Of a stretch of 64,000 nucleotides of DNA, positions 25,698 to 36,909 are shown one piece after another. The notes beneath the pieces are model-generated. The model was given only the letters and a program-made list of their open reading frames with translations. It ran no database searches and had not been told where the DNA came from. The translations under genes and the position numbers were made by a program. The stretch's first letter is position 1; each line of letters starts with the position of its first letter. The DNA is from Siderastrea radians (taxonomy: Eukaryota > Cnidaria > Anthozoa > Scleractinia > Rhizangiidae): positions 3,895,959 through 3,959,958 of the forward strand of contig OZ024887.1 of the NCBI GenBank assembly GCA_964017195.1, given 5' to 3'.

Positions 25698-26841
25698 CAA
25701 ACTATATATAGTTGGAAAGCTTAAAAAATGTAGATTTCGGAAAAAAATATAAATTGCCGGTTTGCTGAAATTCACAAAAGAAAATTGCAAACAACCACGA
25801 AAATGACCATGTGTCATTCGATTGAATTAATAGGGTATCAAATCCAAGGGCATTGGCAAAATAACTGCACATTCGTTTGTCTCACGATGGAATCGCTTTG
25901 AGTGCGATTGTTAACCACAAAGGATCAATCATCAAAAGTGCGTCAGCATTTTTCGATATTCTGACTGGTTATTTTTTAATTAATCTGTCAAGTCCGAGCA
26001 GCAAAGAATACGCGATGGGCATTGCATTGAAGATCGCCACAGGGGAAATACACTCTTTTTTATATAAGAACGTCTAATTTGCGGCTGAGGCTGAACCGAA
26101 ACTGAATGTTCTTATTTTTTTTTTTTTTTTAATTTTTTTTTTCACGTTCTGAGCCTTAAACGTTCTTAGCATGTTCTTAACTTACATGGTATAGAATTTC
26201 AGAAAACTGATAGAAAACGTCCATTGTGCGCTCTATCCGATATCAAGTTCTTTGACATACATGTTGTTGTTGTTTTTTCTTCTCAGCAAAATTCCATCAG
26301 AATTACTCTTCCACAGTTGCGAATGACAAAAAAATATAGCCTGAGCTCTACAATAAAAACAAACAACCAAAACAAAAACAAAGAAAATGTGATTCCATAG
26401 AAATTCATGTTATTACTTTGTGCTTCTAGCTCGATGCAAAAACGGATGCAGAACTGAATAAAATTGCTGCTTTGTCTTATAGTCTCAGCTTGGGTACGTT
26501 CTTAATATGTTATTAAAATCTGGGTCAATTTCAACCTCAACGTTCTTATGAAAAAGGTTCTTATAAAAAAAAGAGTGTATTATAAATTTCAAAAATTCCC
26601 GACACACTTTTGACACTTTTGATTCACAACATCTAAGGAATGTTCAGGCCAAATTTCACATAAATCTGCCGAATTTTGGTACCCTATTAATTCATTTGTT
26701 TGATTGAATCACGCACAGTCATTTTTGCGGTCATTTTTGGCAATTTTCTTTTGTGGATTTAAAAAAACCGGCAGTTCATATTTTTTTCCGAAATCTACAT
26801 TTTTTAAGCTTTCCAACGATGTATAGTTTGCCGTTCCATAA
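25698..26841. mobile_element. Fold-back repeat with long inverted arms
   Basis: The left arm (about 25698-25842) and right arm (about 26673-26841) are reverse complements at high but imperfect identity. They share GGAAAGCTTAAAAAATGTAG, ATTTCGGAAAAAAATAT and GAATTAATAGGGTA. A second, inner inverted pair (AATACACTCTTTTTTATA near 26048 and its complement near 26565) lies within the spacer. No transposase frame is present. It is either a fold-back or long-TIR MITE, or two solo elements in opposite orientation. Confidence 0.7.
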
Positions 26842-27083
26842 TGAAGGTCAGCGCAGAAGGACGCGCGATCACTAGATGTCTTGAAGGTTGTCATATACTG
26901 ATCACGGATGTTTCTTCAGTTTCACTAACGTAACTGTGATTCGCTATGAACTAGAACGTTTAAGTCTTACATTCCACCTTGCGTGTGTTTTATAAACTGA
27001 ACCTGTCTTTCACGTGTTGTTTTGCTATTAACAGAGTTACCCGCCTTTTTCCATGCGCTTCTAAATCGCGCGCTCCAAAAGTA

Positions 27084-27091
27084 TGACGTCA
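27084..27091. promoter_or_regulatory. Perfect CRE palindrome (TGACGTCA)
   Basis: This is a consensus CREB/ATF site in a locally GC-richer stretch. It lies about 40 bases before an AAGATGGCG (YY1-like) motif and about 110 bases before a consensus donor at 27198. Together they look like a small promoter for the plus-strand four-LamG gene. Confidence 0.5.
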
Positions 27092-27125
27092 TCCTGTGAC
27101 CAACCTCGGCTTTCTGTTCGAGATC

Positions 27126-27198
27126 AAAGATGGCGTTTATACTTGAGCCGACATGACTGGCTTACATTACTACGAGTCCTTTGAGGGATTTTTAAAAG
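27126..27198 (+). other. Candidate first exon of the four-LamG gene
   Basis: The segment ends at a consensus donor (TTAAAAG|GTAAGG). It holds a short uORF (ATG at 27130, eight codons, then TGA) and a second ATG at 27153 open to the donor. Spliced to an acceptor at 28304 (GTGTCCAG), that ATG would run in frame into the LamG start and add 16 residues. Spliced to the better acceptor at 28274 (TGCTTTCTAG), it stays 5' UTR. I favour the UTR reading. Only splice motifs support this exon. Confidence 0.35.
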
Positions 27199-28306
27199 GT
27201 AAGGTGAAATTTAATTTCTTTTGTTTTCGCCATCGGAGTAAACAATTCACGATTCTTCAAGTACAAATCTACCCTCGCTGTGAGGTTAAACCAATATAGG
27301 TTTAATTTGTCACCTCCAATTCGTTCCCGAATTCATTATCACTATTTTCTTTTAATTTACCATTTTTGATTTAGTATCGCTCTACGTATTACTTCTTCGT
27401 TTAAAGAATGAAGTATTTTATGGACGGATATTCTCATCTTTGATTTTTGTCATCAATTCGTCGACTTAATTAACGTCAAGGTACCCGACGTGTTTTAAGA
27501 GTGATTTCGTGTGGTCACATTGTTTGATTTCTATTCAACCTGCGTCTTGTATGTTCCCATTCACTCTCGTTAAGAAGGCTGCTGCTGTATTTTGTGACTG
27601 AAGAAAACAGCAAACATCTTCTTTTAGAGATATGATGATTCTATATAAAACCTTTTAACAGCGTTCCAGTAAAACATAGTCTTGAAATTTGAACTTGTTA
27701 AACTTTACCTTCACTCTGGACCCATTTACCGACTCTAAATACTTAGTTATCATTTTAAACCGTTTTTCTCTTCACATCATTACATAGCATCCTTATCATA
27801 ATTATATTAAAAGGAACGAACTTATAAAAGTTAACGCTTTGTTCTACTTGTAAGACAGACTTTTTTAGAACTAGCAACGCTTTCTACTAAGGTCTATTAA
27901 AAAACCCCTTCATCTGTGATCTTTTAAGAACCCTTCGCGCCGACTCTTTGACCTGTATCAGGTATATTTGTTTTGGGTTCAAAATTAGTTTCGTTCCCTT
28001 ACGATCACGTCTGTTACAAAAGACTTGATGCGGTGATATAGGACGTCAAGTGCATGTGCAGATAATATAAAATTTGCGCCTTCCTGTAACAACGCATAGC
28101 TTCCAACCATACGGGCGTTCGCCCTGGTGATTGTTAACGTTGAAAGGTGGATGCATGCACACGCAGGCTAAGGGAGTTTGTTTCAGTGGTCTCACAGTTA
28201 AGAGTTTTAACCACAGACTCAACAACTATTACTACCATGTGCAACATTGATAACAACAATACGTTGCTTTCTAGCCGGCAGTCGTTAAACAAGGGGGTGT
28301 CCAGCC

Positions 28307-31300
28307 ATGCGTCTGGGACGTGTGTCGCTCTTGTTGTTACTGGGCGTCGTCGTCACATGGGCAGGCCTAACACGTGAGTAAACTCCATGCTTCCTTAGCG
28401 ACAAACAGTAAACGACAACTCTAGCGCATTCTTAGAAGTCAAAGGGACGTTTTACTGTAGACTCATCTTGTTTGCGTCAGTTCAGTAATTATCCAAAGTG
28501 ATTCAGTTTGGTTTTGGTTTTACGACAGTCAATTGAAAACTGCTCTATTTTAAACACGATACCTCACATGAGGTCGTGTGCTCAACACACGCCGAGTCTA
28601 CAAAATTCTTCCAATAGCGGGTAAGTAGTTCTTTGCAGGACTACTTATAATAAATACACCAATAAAAAAGTAGGCAGCAACATAACTGTTTTGATTGCAG
28701 AGGATTATAATCAAGTGTTGTACCTTGGTTTTGATCGTTACAATGGTGAACGCCTTTATGATGATTCTGAACACAACAACAACGCTACACTCACGACTGC
28801 TTTGCTGGATAAAGTACCCGGGAGCTGTGGCAAGTGTCTTAAGGTGTGCTGTGGGGGAAGCGTGATCATAGATGGAGCAAAGTTCGTTGGTGAGCTATTT
28901 TAACCCAGACTGAGTAGTCAGTCAGTCAGTCAGTCAGTCAGTCAGTCAGTCAGTCAGTCAGTCAGTCAGGTAATCAGTCAGTCAGTCAGTCAGTCAGTCA
29001 GTCAGTCAGTCTGTCAGCCAGCCATTTAGCCATTCAGTCAGCCAGCCAGTAAGTTTGCCGGTAAAAAGCAAATGAAGCGCAAGACTGATTACAACAATCT
29101 GTGTTTGCAAAGTATCCCGACTCACTGACTGACTGACTGACTGACTGACTGACTGACTGACTGACTGACTGACTGACTGACTGACTGACTGACAGACAGA
29201 CAGACTGACTGACTGACTGCCAGACTGACTGACTGACTGACTGACTGACTGACTGACTGACTGACTGACTGACTGATTTACAGTTTGGCTGATTGGTTAA
29301 CCGTCTGATTACCTGTGACTGACTGGAAGCCTACGTTTATGACAGACTACTGTCCACTCGTTGTGCGCAAAAGACATAGCTAAACTAATTGTGACTGTTT
29401 ATGCTTACTCTGGAGTGTCAATGCATTGTTACACTTTGTGTTAGTAGCCAATTAATGCAAGACTTGTTCCTGACCGAATGACCGTTAATATTTTCACTCA
29501 TGTAGGAGTCCCTTACATAGAGGTTATGATTGCTATGATGGTACAACTGATGGACACGTCCGGAGCAATAGTCCTGTTTGAGACAATCGGTGGACCACCA
29601 AAATCGAATCATATGCAACGTGAGTGGTTTTCTTCATTACATTTAATCCTTTCAGTTCTAATTAAAGTACCGTTGGCTTTATAGCTCAATTGGGTAGCGC
29701 GCTGTACCGGTATCGCAAAGGACATGGATTCGAAACCCTTTCAAGCGTGAATTTCGTGAGGTTGATCTTTTATCAAGTGCTGAAGTTGATATCTTTTAAT
29801 CAACTGGGAAGGTCATCATGATCATCATTTCTGAAAAAAAATTTTGTTTGACCAATATAGAGTAAGAAACAGCACCCCTGACAAGAAAGTGCTGCCCGGT
29901 ACAATGAAACCTCGATTTAACGAAGTGCCAAGGGACTGGGGAAATTTGTTCATTATATCGAGGGTTCGTTATACACCTGTACCGAGGACCCTGCTAAATA
30001 GAGGTTCGTTAAATCAAAGTTCCACTGTAAAAGCTTTGTAAAGTAAGAACACTTTCTGACACCAGCAGGTCAGTGATTTGACAGTAAAAAAAATTAATTA
30101 CTTTAAATCATTTGCTTTCATGTCGCAGCCCAATATCTACTACAAGTAGAAAACGCTCGGTTACGCTGGTTTCACCGTAATGAAAACGGTTCTACCGTGT
30201 TTAGCATCGTAACAGACGGACCCGTCCTTTCCAATGGCAAATGGTACCATGTGGCTGCAATGTATGATGGTCTGCGAGGAATTGCAAAGATTTATACCAA
30301 TGGAAAACTGAGCAAACAGGAGACCGCTGATCCTGGAGTATTCCTGTCGCGAGATTGGTCTAAATATGCTGGTAGGTGAAATGGTTTTTTTTTTCAATAA
30401 AGCTTGAAGCAGAAATCAAGCACATGCAACTTTTCAGTGTATTCAGGTTCCAAAATGTGGATACATAAATATCTAGACGGAGCTAACGCGGATAATATTA
30501 GCAGAACTCTTTACGTCAGTTATTATTCTACTGCTTGGGTTTTTTCGACACAAAGTAGGCATATTTATTCACCACAGATAAGCTCATCCGCTTTCTGCCG
30601 ACTCTGGCCAATTTTATTTGTCCGCATATCCAGGTATAGGTGAATATGGCGGTAAAGGTCGCTTGGAAGGCTATATAGACGAGCTGTACATATATAACAA
30701 GACGATGAGTGAACCAGAGCTGAATGCATTAATTCAGAAATGTCAGGGGCCCCAGAGCACCATGGTCCTGCATTTGAGCTTTGACAAGAAAAGTGGCACG
30801 AAGTTTCTGGACGATTCGGGGCTTAGAAACCACGCCACCATGGGAGGACCGCCTCTGCCACCTGGCCAGCCTACTCCAGCTCCTCCACCACGTATGTATC
30901 AAACAAACGTGCTATGGTCAGTTGCAACCTTCCTTGACATCTGTTTAGTTTAGGCATGTTATATTTCACCTCACTCATAAATTCCTAAATTTTTATCACT
31001 CAAATGAAAGCTCTTGAGCAGTACTTTTGATCCTTTGCATTGTGGTATAGTTGGCTTCTTTCAAACTTAAGCGTCCCTAAGAGAAAAAGGCTTAGCCTGA
31101 GAAAGTAGATCCCACGAGCCAAACAGACGCTCCCCTTTGGCCTCAGACTTGAGCTCTCTGCGAAATAGACGTCGTACAGGACGGCAGTAAAACTTGGAAC
31201 ATCTGATTTGAGAAAAACGAAAATGGAAGAGACACAGCGAGCTGCTGGTCATTGTTATTGAATTTTCGGCGAATGTTCGGCTGCTTTCCAAGATTAGAAT

Positions 31301-33529
31301 CTAAATTTTGTTTTAACTTTGTTCTCTTCCTTAGCTCCCAAGGGAAGCTGTGGAAATGGCGTGCAGCTAAGCGGCGGGCAAGCAGACATTAAACTTGATG
31401 GTAAAACTTTCCGAAACAAACCAATTGACGGTGTTACTATAGCGCTGTGGATTAACGTCACCTCAGTGAAAGGAATGCATTACTTGTTTGACACCATTGG
31501 TGGACACTCGGCGCATAAACATGACCAATATCTGCTCACTATGAATAACGGAGGTGTAAGTTGGAGTCATAACGACCAGAATGATAAACTGCTGTTTAAA
31601 GTGAACACTGATCCAATAGTTACTGAGAGTAAGTACTGCGCATGCGCTTAACATAATTTTTGAATGTCTGGACACGTGAGTGGACTGGTAATGTAACTAA
31701 TAGACCTCCTTATTCATAAACTTTGTACAATCAGTCAACACTTTCTTTTTCCACTATTGTAAGAAGAGGCTGAATTTTTCGGAGTTCTAGTCCAAATCCT
31801 TGTTTTCCAGGCCAAAGTTTTGGTAAGTTTTCACTCTGTCAAAGAAACAAAACCATGCTATGTTTCTAAAAGTTGTCCACTTGAATTTCGTGAACCTGCT
31901 CCCGACATATTTATTGCATCTACCAATTAGACTACGAGGCCAAGTTTTCTACAAACGAACAATGAGCGAGGCACGGCCAACATGAGCCGAGTTGACTGAT
32001 TTCCAATAGAAAACGAGAATGAGCAGATGTACAAAATTCACAGCGGCCTGGCTGACTTGGGTACTCATCAACTCATGCGCCCACAAAAGAGACCATCAAG
32101 ACACTGGTTGAACCTCTGACAATTCGCCCATAGAAAATTCGTCCCCATCATTCGTCCTCGTCTCTAGCCAGCGAGATTAGAGTTATAGTAAATAACATGT
32201 ATTAGTATCTACCAAACCAGTGGATAGTGTTTTTCGCTCGCTCTGATTGGCTATTCAAACTCGGGATAGTGTCAGCTATTCACCTCCAGCTCGTTTAGTT
32301 TATTTCTATTCTGGGTAGTTTTTTTGCCTATTTTAGTTAATTTATTTTATGCTGTAATTATTTCTATTTATTTTGGCAAAATAAAATGGTTGTTGTTGTT
32401 GTTGATGAATAATTGTTAATTATAGCGTCATTATTATACTTTCCAGATCAGTGGATTCACATCGCGGCAACCTACAGTGCTCAAAGCAGCCAGGCCAAGA
32501 TCTTTATCAACGGCAACTTGAACAAGCAGGGGCCTGGAGCGGGTCGGCTCTCAGAAGACTGGGACAGCTATGCGGCTTTTGGTAAACACGAGGGATCTGT
32601 CACTGACATCGACACACTGGATGAAGTATACATGTACAGCAGAGAGTTGACCCCATTTGAGATCAAAACACTCTACGACAACTGTAACTTCGGCTCAGCG
32701 AAAACACGTGAGTAGTTGTTGACTGAGGAGCTTTCCACTTTGTACTCGTTCAAGATTTTTTGTTCCTTCTACAACGTAATCTATTCTTTCACACTTTATC
32801 TCCTAAAAATAGTATGCGAGTTCCACAAAGTGAAGACTGCGAGCTGTTAGACGGCTGCAGAAATTTATAGTTTCACATAAAAATGCATTCCCTTTCCATT
32901 TTTTCTGTTTCTTCTTGTAGCGAGCACGGGCCAAGTGTTCTATTTTGGGTTTGATCGCGTGTCAGGCAGTGCTGTGTACGACGATTCCGGAAGCGGAAAC
33001 AACGGTCAGCTCACTAGCCTCGCTGACGTGACCAAGACCAGTGGGACTTGTGGGAACGGTCTTAAGCTGCACGGAGGTGAGCAAAGTAAAGGAACCAACA
33101 CAAGAGTATTGAAATTACAGGAACACAAACAGTACTAACGTACTTTTAAATGCGTATTTTTGAAATTTCTTAGGTAATATTCTCATCAATGGTCAGTTGT
33201 TAAAAAGAAAACCGCTGTTTAGTGTAACCATGGCGCTGTGGCTCAAGCTAGACACCAACCGTGGTCAGCAGACTATTTTTAGCACGTGTAATCCGGATAA
33301 CCCGTGGAACAGTCACGTACAGTACTCATTTGACATCATAGACGGGCGAGTGAAATGGTTTCATCGCAACGAAAAATCACAGGTTAGTCCGGCAATGCAA
33401 ACATATGCATGCATCAGACTTATTACACGTGCGTGTTATTCCCCTTTCTTTGTCCGTCATTCACATTTACATTTAATAATCTTGCAATATCATACGACAT
33501 CAGTGCAAGCTTCAAGGGTCAAAAATGAA

Positions 33530-33568
<39 letters not shown>

Positions 33569-36500
33569 GTGGAAATTTAATACAAAAGTAAATAGGAAAT
33601 GCATAAATAAAAATAGAACAAAATCACAACGAATAGATGTTGTCAGAAATGGTGGTCTTAAATTTTGTGGCAGAGTCTATCAATAAAAATTCAGATGGTA
33701 GACTATTCCAGTCAGTGGCAGTTCTGTTCTTGCTCTGTTTCGCTTAAACAGACTGCTGTCTGAATCGCCTAGTACGGCTCTGAAGATCTTTCGTCAAAAG
33801 TTCGGGAAACTTTTAAATTTCTTGATATCGATGTCGTAGCAAAGTTAAATTAAAAAGAAAGATATATCGACTATATTTCCCAGCTTAGTATAAGATGAAA
33901 CAGATAGGAAATAGTAATCTAAGGTGCGAATCAAATTCCTTTGATGACTCCTCTACAACACTGAAAAATTATCGGCTATTGTATCCAAACAGATACTAAG
34001 GCGGCTAACAGGACAGAATATTCGCAATTCTCTAAACATGTTGCATTTTTTAGACTGTGTTTAGTGCTGACACGAACACACCCGTAGTACCCGCAGGCAC
34101 GTGGACCCATATCAGCTGCACTTATACGGCGAGTGGCGGGAAATCTGAGATCTATGTGAACGGCGTGTTGAAGAAGGAGGAGTTAACTGGTTCGGGAATT
34201 CTCTCACAGGTAATATCACTTCTTGTAGCGCGTTGATCTTGTAGCACATCTTCATCAACACAATGAGAAGATTATATCATTATTTTGCGCAAATGCGAAA
34301 AATTGGGAGAGGATGAGAATTAAAGACAATTCAGAAGCCAACTCGAAATCATTTATATGCCTTCTTCTGACAAAAGTGATCAACAAGAGAGCACATTAAA
34401 AGAAGAGGATATATATACTCTCTGCCTCTCTACTTTCCACTCTCTGCCTGGGTTTATAAATAAATAAGTAATTTATAGCACGCCATCATTTCTTCGCTTG
34501 TGTCTACATACCTACAGTTACCGTTGAAAAAATCTTTCGAAATGACAAAGTATTCTTCAGTTCCCGGTTTCAGTTTTTCTAACCATATACCTCGGTCATT
34601 TCTCTTCGTGTTGCGTATCTACAGTTTTGTCAGCTGGACCATGGCTTCTTTCAGACAGCAAAGTGCAATTGGTTCCTAACATGCTTTGATACAATGAAAA
34701 TATCCTACGTTTTCATAACTCGAAGCCTAGACAGATCCACCCTCTTATCGAGTCGACTCTTGACCCGTTCTTAAAACCTTCGTCAACATACTTGGCTCGG
34801 CGGTCAGGGTCGACACCTCTGGCCATTACTGATTGTGCTACTGTACTAGCCAAGAAAGTTCACTGCAGAGCTCTGCTTGTTTTTTTTTTTCAGGACTGGG
34901 CTGGCAAGATCAGCATTGGAAAATCATATGACAAATCGAGCGATGGCCAGTGGATTGAACAGAATAAGCTTTACGGCATCATTGACGAGTTTTACTTATT
35001 CGAACGAGCCTTGAAACAAAACGAAATCACCCTGCTGGCACAGACATGTAATTACCACAGAACAGTGCTACACTATGGCTTTAATTTGTTCACTGGTAAA
35101 ACAGTGTATGACCAGTCTGGTCTCGCTAACAATGGTTTAGCTATTAATGGGACGACTGCGTCAAGCAATGGAACGTGTGGAAAAGCGGTCAATATGACCA
35201 TGGGACAAATTAAGCTACCGGGAGATAACTTCAGGGAAAAACCCCAGAAGGCAATCACTATATCAGTGTGGATCAGCCTTCAGACAAACAGGTTTGATAT
35301 CAGCAACCAATTTTTAAGGCAGTTTTCATGTTAATGCTGATACGAAAAGTTTAGTATGCGTGCTAATTGTATCACCCTAAGCATATATCATACTTAAAAA
35401 CAGGTGCTTTCTAAGCTTTCTCTCTAGCTCGCTTTGAGAAGCATCAGCAGCTTTAATAGCTCCTTGAAGTATTCAATTGAAACATTTAAATACAAAGGGT
35501 TAACTGAATAAACTCTTGATCGCCAGCAATAGAGAGGCGTTACAGATTCAATAATTTAATAATTTATTATATTAATTATATTATTATTATAATTCGGTAA
35601 ATTGTGATGGTCCGGGTGAGTGTAGTCCTGAGAAGGACTGTTTGAGGTGACATTGACTGACGTTTCGACAACCTGAGCGGAAGTCATCACTTGACTCTGA
35701 TGATGACTTCCGCTCAGGTTGTCGAAACGTCAGTCAATGTCACCTCAAACAGTCCTTCTCAGGACTACACTCACCCGGACCATCACAATTTACCGAATTA
35801 TGATATGACTCCTGGGTTCAAACCATTTACAGTTTTATATTATTATTAATATATTATCTAATGATTTATGTATTTTTGTGAATTTGTGAATAAACTTGTA
35901 ATTCATGCGTATTCCCTGTGCGCGTGTACATTTTAGGGATAACAACTGGTTGAAATTCTAGCTCACCACCCGATGGGGACGTATGCAACGTACGTGCTAA
36001 ATACGCATACATCCTCATCATTCATTGGTTCAGATGTTTCTTACTTGAGTCTCAATGGGAGTTTTTCCCGAACTCAAATTGAGCAGTCCAGAGACACTTC
36101 TGCCCCTCTCTTTCGTAATAATTAATTAGGAACTTCGTTGGTTGATACTGTGTCTAGATTACATTTTGTTGTGAAGGCAGTTTTGATGTTTTAAACCTTT
36201 ACTTTACTCCCAGGGGTCGCCACGAGCTGTTCAATACAATCGGAAGCCATTCTGATCACAAACATGACCAGTACGACTTCGCAGTGCAGGATGGGAAGGT
36301 TATTTGGTATCACCACCAAGAAAACGACAAAGAACTCTTTAACATCATCACACTTCCCGTCATTCCCGCGCGCAACTGGACACATGTGGCTGTGATGTAT
36401 GATTCGGCCGCCATGTTGGCGAAAGTTTATGTGAATGGGATACTTGTGAAGCAGAAGTCAGCGAGCGGAGATCTTTCCCAGGACTGGGGACATTTTGCTG

Positions 36501-36628
36501 GAATTGGAAGACATTTTTATGAAGGGACCTATTTGTCAGGACTTATTGATGAATTTATTATTTATAATTATGCTCTCAGTGACACGGAGATTAAGTATTT
36601 AGCGCAAGGAAGATGCTCGAGAAAATGA
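28307..36628 (+). CDS. Secreted four-LamG-domain protein, 12 exons
   Basis: The join is 28307-28373, 28701-28889, 29506-29619, 30129-30371, 30634-30891, 31335-31628, 32447-32707, 32921-33076, 33174-33382, 34054-34209, 34894-35291 and 36214-36628. It gives 2760 nt, 919 residues, with all introns GT-AG and phases matching. Residues 1-21 are a signal peptide. Four LamG/concanavalin A-like repeats follow at about 24-241, 246-467, 480-701 and 705-915. Each has an opening LGFD or YGFN-type strand, a DDSG-like turn, a (S/T)CG cysteine, W-x-H-(V/I)-(A/S), a Y-x-NG strand, (I/L)DE with Y, and a closing cysteine (QKC, DNC, QTC, GRC). Repeat 2 has a Pro-rich insert. No membrane segment follows. The protein is probably an extracellular or matrix lectin-like protein, paralogous to the 1668-6526 gene. 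Ligand and tissue are unknown. Confidence 0.9.
28911..29275. repeat. Opposed tetranucleotide microsatellites in intron 2
   Basis: An (AGTC)n run (about 28911-29030) and a (GACT)n run (about 29122-29275) are reverse complements of each other. About 90 bases of unique sequence lie between. Both are inside the 616-base intron between exons 2 and 3 of the four-LamG gene, so the intron RNA could form one long hairpin. Confidence 0.93.
29671..29895 (+). mobile_element. tRNA-derived SINE
   Basis: The head has an A box (TAGCTCAATTGGGTAGCGC, from 29682) and a B box (GGATTCGAAACCC, from 29727). A CTGTACCGGTATCGCAAAGG stretch lies between them, and an AT-rich body follows. The stems are degenerate, so it is not a working tRNA. 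It sits in intron 3 of the four-LamG gene, in sense orientation. The 3' edge is approximate. Confidence 0.65.
29902..30027. mobile_element. 126-bp MITE with TA target duplication
   Basis: The ends are CAATGAAACCTCGATTTAAC on the left and, complemented, CAGTGGAACTTTGATTTAAC on the right. Both are flanked by TA. The CARTGGAACCTCGAT-type terminus resembles pogo/Tigger-group elements. It lies in intron 3 of the four-LamG gene, just after the SINE. Confidence 0.75.
32206..32405 (+). mobile_element. Probable retroposon 3' tail
   Basis: The segment contains AGTGGATAGTGTTTTTCGCT and GCTCTGATTGGCTATTC. It ends in AATAAAATGG followed by a (TTG)n tail. A short-repeat tail after an AATAAA-like signal is typical of LINE- or SINE-type insertion. 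No reverse transcriptase frame is present. It lies in intron 6 of the four-LamG gene. Confidence 0.4.
33528..33568. repeat. (AATA)n microsatellite
   Basis: About ten perfect AATA units lie in intron 9 of the four-LamG gene. No functional signal is apparent. Confidence 0.95.
35591..35799. repeat. Perfect 99-bp-arm hairpin
   Basis: Positions 35591-35689 are the exact reverse complement of 35701-35799, with an 11-base loop. The arm includes GTTTCGACAACCTGAGCGG and AGTCCTGAGAAGGACT. Right after the hairpin, TGGGTTCAAACCATT (about 35812-35826) resembles a pol III B box. It lies in the last intron of the four-LamG gene. Two opposed copies of a retroelement 3' end would give this structure; no element body is present. 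Confidence 0.95.
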
Positions 36629-36903
36629 GAAGGCCAAACCTGGGGTCTACAATTTTTAATGAAATGAAAACAAGGCTGAAAAAAATGAAAAAAAATTAAG
36701 ACAGTTTCCGCCAGAACGGAGCTATTTTGAGCTTTTTATATTCATATTCTTAAACCTAAATGTAATAACTTATCCGGAATTGTAGTCATCAAATGCCTTT
36801 GCGTCCAATGGTGCATTTGACGGAAGGGGTTTCCTCAATTGCAAAGTAATCGTAAAATAGCAGATCAGTGCATGAGCTGAAGCTCCAGAAAGCGCATCAC
36901 GGG

Positions 36904-36909
36904 AATAAA
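36904..36909 (+). terminator. Candidate polyadenylation signal of the four-LamG gene
   Basis: AATAAA lies about 275 bases past the stop codon of the plus-strand gene. It is the first such hexamer seen after the stop. This is a sequence match only. Confidence 0.45.

Noticed and set aside
29671..29745. tRNA gene on the plus strand
   Set aside because: B box and A box are present but the acceptor stem does not close and the anticodon arm is poor; called as a SINE head.
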